Origin: Oscillospiraceae bacterium
Lineage (GTDB): Bacteria; Bacillota; Clostridia; Oscillospirales; Acutalibacteraceae
Assembly (NCBI GenBank): GCA_015066635.1
Contig: SVOA01000018.1
Location: 1 to 32,965 of the forward strand
DNA: 32,965 bases
Direction of reading: 5' to 3'
Shown here: positions 15,804 through 24,137 of the stretch, piece after piece
Layout: the number at the start of each line of letters is the position of its first letter
Position numbering within the stretch: the first letter of the stretch is position 1
Notes under the pieces: generated by a model
Seen by the model: the letters and a program-made list of their open reading frames with translations, nothing else
The model's database searches: none
Told to the model about the DNA's origin: nothing
Made by a program: the position numbers and the translations under genes

Positions 15804-16632
15804 ATATTTCCCTTGCCCTTTCGTTCAATTCCTCGGAGAAGGCAAACCAGCCGTAATAAAGGAAGGTCGGCGCGCACTTCTCACATACAAATGCATAGTA
15901 GCCGTTCCTGTCAAGGGACGGGGTGTTGAGCAGATTTTCTGCCTTTTCAAGAGCAGAGTTTATTTCTTCTGCCGCCTTTTCAAGTCCGTCTCTCGCCTCA
16001 TAGAGATTTGCGAGGTTGAGATAGGTTATCGCCTCGTCAAGCTCTCCGTTTTCGGCGGCGGACATAATCTTAACCGCTTTGCGGTAGCAGTCAAGCGCCT
16101 CGCCGTAACGCCCGAGGTCGGTAAGCGTAAGCCCCATATTATTGTAAAGTCCCGCGAATTTGGTGTCGCTTGCGTCAAGCCTTTTTGCGTATGCCTCCTC
16201 GGCTTTGCGGAAAAGATCTATTGACTTTTCGGGTTCGCCGAAAGCCTTTAATACGGTTGCCGCGTTCAGATGTGTGGTGCCGTATATTTCGGTGCCATCA
16301 AGCGAAAGAACATCAAGCAGTGACAGCGCATTATTAAGCGCCTCATACGCCTCGTCCTTTTTTGAGAGCTTTCTGAAAAGTCCCATCATCTCGTTTCTGA
16401 TGAGCAGCTCTCCCTCTTTGTCGTTGCCGAACTGTGCTTCCGTAAGCCAGAATTTAAGATGCCTTTCAGCACCTTCGTAATCGTTGTGCGAAAAGTATTC
16501 GTCAAGTCTTGCGAGCATTCTGCCTGCGTCGATACGGCTTACGGGTTTATCGTCCCTGCCGTTTGCGTCCATACACAAAAGGCATCTCGGCTCCTCATAA
16601 TCATCTCTGTCGAGATATGTTTTGTCTGACAT
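15790..16632 (-). CDS. Tetratricopeptide repeat protein
   Basis: A 280-residue soluble protein made of helical TPR repeats. Clear units are seen around residues 104-215, e.g. THLNAATVLKAFGEPEKSIDLF, then NNMGLTLTDLGRYGEALDCYRKAV, then TYLNLANLYEARDGLEKAAEEI. The N-terminus has a CLLCMD segment. TPR arrays bind other proteins, and overlap with the DUF4037 gene makes that product the likely partner. GGAGAGG lies upstream of the ATG at 16632, and that ATG shares one base with the stop of the preceding 156-residue gene. Confidence 0.82.
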   Translation of the reverse strand: MSDKTYLDRDDYEEPRCLLCMDANGRDDKPVSRIDAGRMLARLDEYFSHNDYEGAERHLKFWLTEAQFGNDKEGELLIRNEMMGLFRKLSKKDEAYEALNNALSLLDVLSLDGTEIYGTTHLNAATVLKAFGEPEKSIDLFRKAEEAYAKRLDASDTKFAGLYNNMGLTLTDLGRYGEALDCYRKAVKIMSAAENGELDEAITYLNLANLYEARDGLEKAAEEINSALEKAENLLNTPSLDRNGYYAFVCEKCAPTFLYYGWFAFSEELNERAREIYERT

Positions 16633-17102
16633 TATCTGACCACCTCTCCATCATAAAAAAAGAGCGGTGAAATATATTCAAAAGATGCATCTACACTGCA
16701 ACTTCCGTCGATAGGCATACAATAAGCCGTTAAAGCATCTTTAATCTTTTCAATTATTTCTTCATTAGTAATCTTCGCGTTATCAGAAGCCTTCAATCTT
16801 CTCGGTACTTTGATATCCGTGATTTTCCAAGTGAGGGAAATACCGGTGGAATAATTACCGGTGCCTTTCCTAAATGTTTCTAAAAGCAAAGGCACATCGT
16901 TTATTATGAAATAGAAATACAAAGGCATATCAGTGCCATATGATCCATCTCCACCTGCACCAAGTAAAAAACTTTTGTTATCCCTATCAATTGTGCCTAT
17001 TTCGTATGTTAGCAGTCTCCTCCTTGTTACATAATTGTGGAAGCCAAACTTATTAAGATACTCCTTATCTTTTTCAGACAATGTTACTTTTTTGTAAGAC
17101 AT
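16632..17102 (-). CDS. Unrecognised 156-residue protein, first gene of the TPR-DUF4037 unit
   Basis: I do not recognise a family. The protein begins with a charged helix (MSYKKVTLSEKDKEYLNKFGFHNY) and continues with a beta-rich part (LLTYEIGTIDRDNKSFLLGAGG, MPLYFYFIINDVPLLLE). It ends in a mixed segment with Cys and Asp (YCMPIDGSCSVDASFEY). There is no signal peptide or membrane helix. AAAGGAG lies 7 nt before the ATG at 17102. Its codons are clearly more AT-rich than those of the two downstream genes, suggesting recent insertion. It shares one base (stop/ATG) with the TPR gene, so co-expression is near certain. Confidence 0.7.
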   Translation of the reverse strand: MSYKKVTLSEKDKEYLNKFGFHNYVTRRRLLTYEIGTIDRDNKSFLLGAGGDGSYGTDMPLYFYFIINDVPLLLETFRKGTGNYSTGISLTWKITDIKVPRRLKASDNAKITNEEIIEKIKDALTAYCMPIDGSCSVDASFEYISPLFFYDGEVVR

Positions 17103-17217
17103 AACTAACTCCTTTTTGTTATTTTTCTTTTAAGCTGTTTTTAAAATACTCTGTTAACTGTGCCGTATTTTCATAAAGTAATTGTAACATATATTTTTAA
17201 AGTAATAAAGAATTTTA

Positions 17218-17246
17218 TTGCCATTAAGCTTAAAAAGTATTAAAAT
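17218..17246 (+). promoter_or_regulatory. Promoter of trmO
   Basis: TTGCCA (17218-17223), 17 bp and TAAAAT (17241-17246). The transcript should begin about 17253, so the upstream in-frame TTG at 17218 cannot be the start of trmO. Confidence 0.65.
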
Positions 17247-17268
17247 AATTGCGAAAGGCGGAATTGTT

Positions 17269-17979
17269 TTGGCGCAGATAATAGAAATAACCCCGATAGG
17301 CAAAGTCTGTACCGACTTTGGCTCAAAATTCGGGATACCCAGACAGAGCGGACTCATAGAGGAGCTGAAGGGAAAAATAGTTTTTGAAAAGGAATACAGA
17401 CGCTCAGAGGCGTTCAGAGGGCTTGAGGACTTCTCGCATATTTGGGTGCTTTGGCAGTTTTCTGAAAATGCCGATAAGCAGTGGAGCCCTACCGTAAGAC
17501 CTCCGAGACTCGGAGGCAACAGACGTGTCGGCGTTTTTGCCTCGCGCTCGCCGTTCCGTCCGAATTCCATAGGCATATCCTGCGTCAGACTTGACAAAAT
17601 CGAAACCGATACTACCGACGGACCTGTTCTGTATGTGTCGGGAGTTGATATGCTCGACGGCACGCCCGTTATTGACATAAAGCCGTATATACCCCTTGCC
17701 GATTCAAAACCCGAGGCAACGGAGGGTTATACCGCCGACACAAAGAAATACACGGCAAATGTAAAATATATAAACGGCACAGATAAAAAATTCCCCGAGG
17801 ACAGACTCGGGCTTTTGACAGAGATACTCGGGAATGACCCGAGACCTTCGTATAAAAACGTCGCGGAGGAAAGCTACGGAATAAACTTTGCGGGGTACAA
17901 TATAATATTTACCGCAAAAGGCACGGACATTACCGTTACGGAGATAGAGAAAGGCGAATTCAATGGCACATCCGATTAA
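17269..17979 (+). CDS. trmO: tRNA (t6A37)-methyltransferase TrmO (TsaA family)
   Basis: A 236-residue SAM-dependent methyltransferase that converts t6A37 to m6t6A37 in tRNA-Thr. The family signature is present: FSHIWVLWQF (55-64), then RPPRLGGNRRVGVFASRSPF (77-96), then RPNSIG. The D-G-TPV-DIKPY motif sits in the second half, and a C-terminal extension typical of longer TsaA proteins follows. A TTG start at 17269 is proposed because AAAGGCGG (17254-17261) is 7 nt upstream and the promoter lies just before. An unusual short leader of about 16 nt results. The downstream gene overlaps by 17 bp. Confidence 0.88.
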   Translation: MAQIIEITPIGKVCTDFGSKFGIPRQSGLIEELKGKIVFEKEYRRSEAFRGLEDFSHIWVLWQFSENADKQWSPTVRPPRLGGNRRVGVFASRSPFRPNSIGISCVRLDKIETDTTDGPVLYVSGVDMLDGTPVIDIKPYIPLADSKPEATEGYTADTKKYTANVKYINGTDKKFPEDRLGLLTEILGNDPRPSYKNVAEESYGINFAGYNIIFTAKGTDITVTEIEKGEFNGTSD

Positions 17980-18502
17980 GCATTTTGTTACAATAACAAA
18001 TCACAGACACGCGGTCATAAGGCACTGCTTCAAGGCGGGAATAGGCTTTCAGGGGCTCAGACACGATTTGTCAAAGTATATGCCTTCGGAATTTATAAAC
18101 GGAGCAAAATTCTATGACGGGTCGAGAAGTCCCAACGAGCTTGAAAGACTTGAAAACGGCTATTCAGCCGCATGGCTTCATCACAAGGGCAGAAACAAGC
18201 ACCATTTTGAATACTGGAACGACTATAACCCGATTATCAAAAAATATGCTCCCGTCAAGATGCCCGTAAATTATGTTATAGAGATGTTCTGCGACCGTGT
18301 CGCCGCGAGCAAGATTTATCAGAAGGATAAATATACCGACGCCCATCCGATAGACTATTTCGAGAGGGGACGGGACAAGAGAGTTATACACGAGGAAACC
18401 TCGGCTTTGCTCGAAAAGCTTCTTAAAATGCTTCGCGACGAGGGAGAGGACAAGACCTTTGAGTATATAAGAAACGAACTGCGCAATAAAAAAGACTATT
18501 AA
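17963..18502 (+). CDS. DUF5662-like protein
   Basis: A 179-residue protein resembling DUF5662, sometimes labelled catalase in databases without support. It is rich in His and acidic residues in conserved-looking spots: HDLSKY (33-38), HHKGRNKHHFEYW (72-84), and a C-terminal EMFCDRVAASK and FERGRDKRVIH. The pattern suggests a metal-binding, all-helical enzyme of the HD type, but this is inference. GAAAGGCG within trmO precedes the ATG. It overlaps trmO by 17 bp and ends before a strong terminator. Confidence 0.7.
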   Translation: MAHPIKHFVTITNHRHAVIRHCFKAGIGFQGLRHDLSKYMPSEFINGAKFYDGSRSPNELERLENGYSAAWLHHKGRNKHHFEYWNDYNPIIKKYAPVKMPVNYVIEMFCDRVAASKIYQKDKYTDAHPIDYFERGRDKRVIHEETSALLEKLLKMLRDEGEDKTFEYIRNELRNKKDY

Positions 18503-18553
18503 ACGCCTGCGAAATACGGGCAGATATTACCGTTATCACAGCGGATAAAAAAT

Positions 18554-18580
18554 AAAAAGCCGTCACAGACGGCTTTTTTT
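18554..18580. terminator. Bidirectional terminator between DUF5662 and maf genes
   Basis: AAGCCGTC (18557-18564) and GACGGCTT (18568-18575) form the stem with loop ACA, flanked by A- and T-runs. It overlaps the last codons of maf on the other strand. Confidence 0.88.
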
Positions 18581-19148
18581 ATTTGTGTTTTATTCCGAAT
18601 TCCTCAAGCACTCTTGAAAGCTCGGCTATCGGGAGACCGACAACATTGTTGTAGTCGCCGTGAATTTCCTTTACAAGCAGAGCGCCTTTACCCTGAATTC
18701 CGTAAGCGCCTGCCTTGTCCATTGGCTCTCCCGTGTCAACATATTCCGTGATTTCTTCGGCTTTAAGAGGATAGAAGATAACTTCCGTGCAGACGGAAAA
18801 GACCTTTTCCTTTGCGCCCTGCCTTACGCAGACGCCGGTATAAACCCTGTGCGTTTTGCCCGAAAGCTCCGTGAGCATTTTAACCGCGTCGGTTTTGTCT
18901 TTTGGCTTGCCGAGTATTCTGCCGTCAAGCACAACAACGGTGTCCGCCGAGATAACCGTTTCCCCGTTCTCTGCGGATACGGCATTTCCCTTGAGGCGCG
19001 CAAGATACATAACCGCCTTTTCGGGAGAGATATTGTCGGGCAGGGTTTCGTCTGCGTCGGCAACCCTTACCGTGAAATCGTAACCGGCGTTTTCCATTAT
19101 TTCCCGTCTCCTCGGAGAGGCGGACGCGAGAATAATTTTACTGCTCAT
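18579..19148 (-). CDS. maf: Maf family nucleotide pyrophosphatase
   Basis: A 189-residue Maf/YhdE protein that hydrolyses dTTP, UTP and modified pyrimidine nucleotides to monophosphates, a house-cleaning activity, historically linked to septum formation. Family motifs are LASASPRRREIM (7-18), the catalytic-type SADTVVVLDG (67-76), GKPKD and GKTHRVYTG, then AGAYGIQGKG and DYNNVVGLPI near the end. The length is normal. It overlaps the Nudix gene by 11 bp and is the last gene of the murL-murD-nudix-maf unit. Confidence 0.93.
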   Translation of the reverse strand: MSSKIILASASPRRREIMENAGYDFTVRVADADETLPDNISPEKAVMYLARLKGNAVSAENGETVISADTVVVLDGRILGKPKDKTDAVKMLTELSGKTHRVYTGVCVRQGAKEKVFSVCTEVIFYPLKAEEITEYVDTGEPMDKAGAYGIQGKGALLVKEIHGDYNNVVGLPIAELSRVLEEFGIKHK

Positions 19149-19689
19149 CTTTTTCTCCGTAAACTCTGTAATATGTTTTTACTATCCCGACCTGAGTCTT
19201 ACTGTCGCGGATTTCGTTATTCATTACCATTTTAAATGCCTCTTTAAGAGGAATTCTCTTTACCTCAAGGAATTCATCCTCATCAAGCTCCTGCGAACCG
19301 AAGTGAAGCGAACGGGCAAGATACATATGAATTATCTCTCCGCAGTAGCCGGGCGTGGGATAGAGTTTGCCGAGTTCCTCATACTCGTCGGCAACGGCGC
19401 CCGTTTCTTCACGGAGTTCGCGCTTGCCTGCCTCAAAAGGGTCCTCGCCGTATTCGAGTTTGCCTGCGGGAAGCTCGGGGACGATTTCAAAATAGGGATA
19501 ACGGAACTGCTCTACAAAAAGCAATTCGTTTTTGTCCGTCAGCGCCGCAATACAGACACCTCCGGGATGCTCAACAACCTCGCGCTTTGCCGTACTTCCG
19601 TCGGGAAGCAGAGCGTCGTCAACACGCAGGTTTACAATTTTGCCCTTATATTTATATTCCTGTTTAACAGGCTTTTCCGTCATATCCAT
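19138..19689 (-). CDS. Nudix hydrolase, ADP-ribose pyrophosphatase type
   Basis: A 183-residue NudF-like Nudix enzyme, probably cleaving ADP-ribose to AMP and ribose 5-phosphate. The Nudix box is complete: Gly-x5-Glu-x7-REL-REET-GA, spanning GKLEYGEDPFEAGKRELREE and TGA. Upstream is the family motif FVEQFRYPYFEIVPELPAG. Two Met codons (residues 1 and 3) could start; GGAG lies just before within the end of murD. The gene starts 2 nt after the murD stop. The window's macro-domain protein might also act on ADP-ribose, but the two genes are not linked. Confidence 0.9.
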   Translation of the reverse strand: MDMTEKPVKQEYKYKGKIVNLRVDDALLPDGSTAKREVVEHPGGVCIAALTDKNELLFVEQFRYPYFEIVPELPAGKLEYGEDPFEAGKRELREETGAVADEYEELGKLYPTPGYCGEIIHMYLARSLHFGSQELDEDEFLEVKRIPLKEAFKMVMNNEIRDSKTQVGIVKTYYRVYGEKDEQ

Positions 19690-19690
19690 A

Positions 19691-20983
19691 TTATTCTCCG
19701 AGTTCTCTTACAAGTGTTTTATAGTGTCTGCCCTTTTCCTCAAAATTCTTATAGACATTGTAGCTTGACGCGGCAGGGGATAATAGACAAATTTTATCTA
19801 AACCCGTGATTTCGTATGCCTTCCTTACAGCGTCCTCCAAATCTTCAGCGGGGTAAACCGTCTTGGAGGTGCCGGCTTCCTGCATCAGCTTTATGATGCT
19901 GTGTCCCGTTTCGGGAGTGCCGATAATATTTCTGACGGGACATTTGCAGAGCCAGTCGGCAAATTCCGTGTAGTCGAGACCTCTGTCCTTGCCGCCGATT
20001 ATAAGCGTATCTACCTTCCCGAGCGCTTCAACCGCGCACTCAACCGCGTGAGGAATTGTCGCAATACAGTCGTTATAGAAGGTTATTCCCTTAAAGGTGC
20101 CTACCTTTTCCATACGGTGCTCAATGCCCTCAAAACCGTTGACGCCCTTTTCACAGGCGGAGTCGGAGGCGCCGAAGTATTTTGCCGCATTGTATGCGAA
20201 CAGCACGTCCTGGCGGTTGTGCCTGCCGAGAAGATGGTCATTGTTTATTTCAAACGGAAGGGCGTCCTCAACCGAAACGCCGAGTGGCTTTGATTTAAGC
20301 GAAGCAAGGTCTATATACTCCGAAACGCCCTGGTCCCCGTTATAGATGAATAATCCATTTTCCTTCTGATAACGGACTATATTGAGCTTTGCATTGACGT
20401 AGCCCGTGAAACCGCCCTTGTAGTGGTCAAGATGTTCCTCGTATATATTTGTAAGTATCGCAACATCGGGCGAAGCGTGCGTAAACTCAAGCTGATGTGA
20501 GGACATCTCGATAACGGCTGCCGTGTCGGGCGTAATGCTGTCGAGCGCGCTGAATACGGGTATTCCGATATTGCCGATAAGTCTTGCGTCAAAGCCTGCC
20601 GCGCGAAGCATTTCATAGGTGAGAGTTGATGTGGTTGTCTTGCCTTTGGAGCCCGTTATACCGACCTTTTTGCAGTCGGCAAAGCGCAGAAACATATCGA
20701 CCTGACAGCTGACCTCCGTACTCTCCCTGACATCAACCTGCTTTAAAGAAATGCCGGGGCTTTTCATAACCAGTTCAAAGTCGTTTAAACAGTCAAGATA
20801 GTTTTCTCCGTAGATAAAGTCAACGTTTGAATCGTCAAGCGAAATATTATTCTTATCCGCAACGGTCAGTTTTTTATCGGGCAGATAAGTTCTTATATAT
20901 TCATAGGTTGACTGTCCCTCTCTGCCGAAACCGAGCAGAAGCACGGACTTGTCTTTAAAGTATTCAATTATCCTCGGCAACAT
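19691..20983 (-). CDS. murD: UDP-N-acetylmuramoyl-L-alanine--glutamate ligase MurD (possibly MurD2 type)
   Basis: A 430-residue Mur ligase that adds glutamate to UDP-MurNAc-L-Ala in peptidoglycan precursor synthesis. The N-terminal Rossmann-like domain has VLLLGFGREGQST (14-26), the central domain has the ATP loop GITGSKGKTTTS (108-119) and EMSSHQLE, then LTNIYEEHLDHY. The C-terminal domain has the ADP-side motif IIGGKDRGLDY. Because a murL-like gene overlaps its start by 20 bp, the substrate may be L-Glu (MurD2 chemistry) rather than D-Glu; the sequence alone does not settle this. The Nudix gene follows directly. Confidence 0.9.
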   Translation of the reverse strand: MLPRIIEYFKDKSVLLLGFGREGQSTYEYIRTYLPDKKLTVADKNNISLDDSNVDFIYGENYLDCLNDFELVMKSPGISLKQVDVRESTEVSCQVDMFLRFADCKKVGITGSKGKTTTSTLTYEMLRAAGFDARLIGNIGIPVFSALDSITPDTAAVIEMSSHQLEFTHASPDVAILTNIYEEHLDHYKGGFTGYVNAKLNIVRYQKENGLFIYNGDQGVSEYIDLASLKSKPLGVSVEDALPFEINNDHLLGRHNRQDVLFAYNAAKYFGASDSACEKGVNGFEGIEHRMEKVGTFKGITFYNDCIATIPHAVECAVEALGKVDTLIIGGKDRGLDYTEFADWLCKCPVRNIIGTPETGHSIIKLMQEAGTSKTVYPAEDLEDAVRKAYEITGLDKICLLSPAASSYNVYKNFEEKGRHYKTLVRELGE

Positions 20984-22349
20984 TTTTATACATCTCCATT
21001 ACGGCGAAAACAAAGTCCTCGGGGACGTTGTTAAGCGCATTGTATTCTTTTAGTAAATTTTTATCTATCTTGTTTTTATCGTATTTTTTGTCAAAGCGTT
21101 TGCAGAGCAGGGGAAGCTCTCTGCCCTCGCTTTTGAATCTCTCACAGATCTCGTTTACCGCATAGGCGAACTCCGCCTTTGTACCGACACACTCAAACGG
21201 TTTCAGCTCGGTAAAGCCCGCAAGTCCGTCAAAGTCTGCCTGCATATCGGGGTCGTCAAGCATATCGTTTGAGAATATTTCGCAAAGTCTTCCGTAGTCG
21301 CAGAAGGGCGCAAGTATGGTAAAAACGAAAAGACATTTGGCACATTTACCGCACCACACATTTGTCTTGCTGCCCCTGTTGCAGCTTCTGAAACTGTCGT
21401 GAAATTCGGGCAGACGCGAAAACATTTTGGCTATCTGCAATTCCGAGAACGGGCGGAGAATACTGAAATACTCGATTCCGTCAAAGATGTTTCTTCTGAT
21501 ATAAACGCCGAAATCGTTTTCAAACTCAAAGGACTTTGAGTACTGATGGTTGATATTCTCGCCCTCAATATTTGATTCATTGGCGCTTGACTCGTTTGAA
21601 AGTATAATATTGTCCGCACCGATAAGGTATGCGCAGTAGAGAGACAGAAATGCAACTATGGCTGAGAACGGGGTATGACCGTTGAGGAAACCCTCCGAAT
21701 TCAAGCTTAGTAAATTTTTGTCTATAGTCCTGTAGACCTTTACAATATCGTCTTTTCCGTATCCTGCGGCAAGCACCGTGTCTGTCCTTGCCGGCTGGTC
21801 ATTTACTGTAAAAAATCTGTTTTTGCCTGCAAAATCCTTTAAAAGAGCCGCGGTAACGCAACTGTCCTTGCCGCCGCCTACGGGGATAAGGTTAAGTTCA
21901 CGGCTGTTGTATTTCTCGGGATGCAGATGTGAGTGAAGCTCCTCGTTTGAAACAATCTTCATAAACGAGTCTTCATCCGTCTTAATCGAATTTATGTAGA
22001 AAAACTCCGACAGTCCGCCGAAATACAGTTTTTTCCACCAGTTGACATTGCGCTCGCAGAGATAACCGCACTCAACGTTTACGGTTTCGGGGCAGGCGCA
22101 TTTCCAATAGCTTATAAGCTCGACCATACCGAGATTAAAGATGATTTTTTTTGCGGTTTCGCTGTCAAAGGGGTTAGCAAGCTCAAGGTTGGATATATCA
22201 ATATACGTCGAGGGTCTGAAGTGCGTAAGTCCCTCGATTTCAAAGTCGAATTCAATATCAATACGGCTGTCGCTTTTTTCAAGACGGAAGCCGTGATAAT
22301 AAAAATTTCTGTACTGCTCGCGCAGAGAGGTAAATGTTTTCTTTTCCAC
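20964..22349 (-). CDS. murL: MurL-like UDP-MurNAc-L-Ala-L-Glu epimerase
   Basis: A 461-residue protein resembling MurL (EC 5.1.1.23), which uses ATP to epimerise the terminal L-Glu of UDP-MurNAc-L-Ala-L-Glu to D-Glu. Evidence seen: an N-terminal half with NLGMVELISYWKCACPE, the PP-loop-type ATP site PVGGGKDSC (156-164), a segment SNESSANESN, and a conserved Cys cluster WCGKCAKC (332-339: C333, C336, C339). The overlap with murD supports the role. A GTG start at 22349 is chosen because AGGAG lies 7 nt upstream; the longer frame starts inside the -35. A PP-loop enzyme of other function is the alternative. Confidence 0.75.
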   Translation of the reverse strand: MEKKTFTSLREQYRNFYYHGFRLEKSDSRIDIEFDFEIEGLTHFRPSTYIDISNLELANPFDSETAKKIIFNLGMVELISYWKCACPETVNVECGYLCERNVNWWKKLYFGGLSEFFYINSIKTDEDSFMKIVSNEELHSHLHPEKYNSRELNLIPVGGGKDSCVTAALLKDFAGKNRFFTVNDQPARTDTVLAAGYGKDDIVKVYRTIDKNLLSLNSEGFLNGHTPFSAIVAFLSLYCAYLIGADNIILSNESSANESNIEGENINHQYSKSFEFENDFGVYIRRNIFDGIEYFSILRPFSELQIAKMFSRLPEFHDSFRSCNRGSKTNVWCGKCAKCLFVFTILAPFCDYGRLCEIFSNDMLDDPDMQADFDGLAGFTELKPFECVGTKAEFAYAVNEICERFKSEGRELPLLCKRFDKKYDKNKIDKNLLKEYNALNNVPEDFVFAVMEMYKNVAEDN

Positions 22350-22371
22350 AAAATCACTCCTGACTGTGTTT

Positions 22372-22400
22372 ATTATACTTTGCACGGACAAAAAAATCAA
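22372..22400 (-). promoter_or_regulatory. Promoter of the murL-murD-nudix-maf unit
   Basis: On the minus strand TTGATT (22400-22395), 17 bp and TATAAT (22377-22372), 23 nt before the GTG start at 22349. The divergent dockerin gene promoter lies 26 bp away. Confidence 0.8.
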
Positions 22401-22425
22401 GGCGAAGTCGGTCTTAATATTAAAG

Positions 22426-22455
22426 TTGACAGTTATATTGATAATATTATATAAT
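22426..22455 (+). promoter_or_regulatory. Promoter of the dockerin-transglutaminase gene
   Basis: A perfect TTGACA (22426-22431), 18 bp and TATAAT (22450-22455), 40 nt before the ATG at 22495. Confidence 0.8.
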
Positions 22456-22494
22456 TAAACACACGAAAATTATCTTTCCGTAAGGGGAATACCG

Positions 22495-24018
22495 ATGAGA
22501 AACAGAACGAGAAATTTTATATGCGTATTGCTGGCTGTTGTACTGATTCTGCCCGTTATGTCGCTTTGTTCATACGCCGACGACGGGGAGATTACCTACC
22601 ACAGTTCCGGCATTATTTATAATATAAATCACTTTCCCGACGATGAGGTTTATATACCGAATTTGCCCGTAACGGCGAGACAGTTTTATTCAAACAATTC
22701 ATCCGACAGTTACAGATTCTTTAACACCCTGAATTCCGCGCAGAAGTGTATTTACAACTCCGTAAAAAATACCAGAGCAGGTCTTGACGCATCAAAAAAC
22801 GTCAGCGCGCTCGGTATGGACCCCGAGAGTACGGCGGTAATTACCGTTGAGTTTAACTCGTCGAGAAATCTGCCGTCAAGCAGCTCGTCCGAGCTTGAAA
22901 AGAATATTACAATCAGCGTATGCGCGGCGCTTTCCGCACTTCTCGAGGACTATCCCGAGTATTTCTGGCTCGGCGCTTTCGGCTATAATTACGGTTCCTC
23001 GACAAGCAGCGGCACATATTACCTTGCGTCGCTGACTATATATATGACGGTTGCATATTCGGGTTACCGTAACTGGACTACCGTCAACAGCTGTTACGAG
23101 GAGCTTCTGAACTGCGTTTCTGCTTTTGAAGTGAAGGGCACGAGCAGGTATGCGAAGGTAAAGTCAATTCACGACGGTATAATTGCTATGGCGGAGTACG
23201 ACCCGAATTACGACAATGCCAACGCCAACCCATACGCTCACGAGCCGACGGGAATTTTCTTTGCGCCGCACTATGCGGTCTGCGAGGGATATGCCGAGGC
23301 ATTCAAACTGCTTTGCGACAGAGAGGGGATACCCTGCATAAATGTTGTCGGTCTCGGCTCGGGCGGACCTCACAAGTGGAACTATGTCAAAATGGATGAC
23401 GGATACTGGTACGGTCTTGACGCGACATGGGACGACCAGAGCATAGGAACGGTGTATGACTTTTTCCTTACAGGTTCGGAAAGCCGCGACGCACACTTCG
23501 GCGGCTACGCTTTCAACTCAGAGCAGAACCACGTTCCCACGGGCACTAACTTTGCCGTTGACTTCGCTCTGACATATCCCGTAATCAATACGGTTTCCTA
23601 CAGCTCGGGACTTACCGATGTCGATACGGACGCGACATTCAATAACGCAAAGCTGATGATGTTTATACAGAAAAACGCAGTTCTTGGCAGTGAATTCTAT
23701 ACGGTGAACGACCACAGCTTTTACCCCGATGACCACACGGTTACGGTTAACGGAATCACTACGGGAGGCAGCGTAACCGTTAACAATAACATATCGGGCT
23801 TAAGGACTTACGGCGTTGTGCGGTGGGGAGACGTTGACTCCTCAAACACGGTTGACGGGGCAGACTATGAGACTGTTTTAAGAACGGCCGCCGCGGATAA
23901 CGTTATTTCCGACCCTCTGCAGCTTGCGGCGGGAGACCTCAATGAGGACGGAGTTATTGACGGCTTTGACGCGGTGTATCTCGATTTGTATATAAATGAC
24001 GCGATTGAGAAGTATTAA
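22495..24018 (+). CDS. Secreted transglutaminase-like protein with C-terminal dockerin
   Basis: A 507-residue exported protein. The signal peptide (residues 1-28, cleavage after SYA) precedes a serine-rich N-terminal region, then a transglutaminase/protease-like core with the catalytic triad Cys263 (VCEGYAEAF), His293 (GPHKWNYVKM) and Asp309 (WYGLDATWDD). A linker rich in Thr/Val and a type I dockerin (about 445-503) follow, the dockerin having two Ca2+ loops: DVDSSNTVDGADY and DLNEDGVIDGFD. The dockerin should attach it to a cohesin scaffold or a surface protein. The core may be a cysteine protease or amidase acting on peptides or peptidoglycan. AAGGGGA lies 6 nt before the ATG. It is divergent from murL. 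Confidence 0.88.
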   Translation: MRNRTRNFICVLLAVVLILPVMSLCSYADDGEITYHSSGIIYNINHFPDDEVYIPNLPVTARQFYSNNSSDSYRFFNTLNSAQKCIYNSVKNTRAGLDASKNVSALGMDPESTAVITVEFNSSRNLPSSSSSELEKNITISVCAALSALLEDYPEYFWLGAFGYNYGSSTSSGTYYLASLTIYMTVAYSGYRNWTTVNSCYEELLNCVSAFEVKGTSRYAKVKSIHDGIIAMAEYDPNYDNANANPYAHEPTGIFFAPHYAVCEGYAEAFKLLCDREGIPCINVVGLGSGGPHKWNYVKMDDGYWYGLDATWDDQSIGTVYDFFLTGSESRDAHFGGYAFNSEQNHVPTGTNFAVDFALTYPVINTVSYSSGLTDVDTDATFNNAKLMMFIQKNAVLGSEFYTVNDHSFYPDDHTVTVNGITTGGSVTVNNNISGLRTYGVVRWGDVDSSNTVDGADYETVLRTAAADNVISDPLQLAAGDLNEDGVIDGFDAVYLDLYINDAIEKY

Positions 24019-24036
24019 AATTCATATAACAAACGG

Positions 24037-24063
24037 ACAGACCGAAAAATTATTTCGGTCTGT
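24037..24063 (+). terminator. Terminator-like hairpin after the dockerin gene
   Basis: ACAGACCGAAA (24037-24047) pairs with TTTCGGTCTGT (24053-24063) around AATTA, an 11-bp perfect stem 18 nt after the stop. The following TATACTTG has no strong T-run, so termination may be partial. Confidence 0.6.
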
Positions 24064-24068
24064 TATAC

Positions 24069-24097
24069 TTGTTATTTATTACTATATATGATATAAT
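24069..24097 (+). promoter_or_regulatory. Probable promoter of the membrane-anchored protein gene
   Basis: TTGTTA (24069-24074), 17 bp and TATAAT (24092-24097), 40 nt before the ATG at 24138. Confidence 0.6.
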
Positions 24098-24137
24098 TTG
24101 TTATCTATGAAAATATATCTTTTCGGAGGTTTTGAAT

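Noticed and set aside
18660-19235. 191-codon open frame antisense to maf and the Nudix gene
   Set aside because: Both genes on the other strand have full family motifs; the antisense frame has none.
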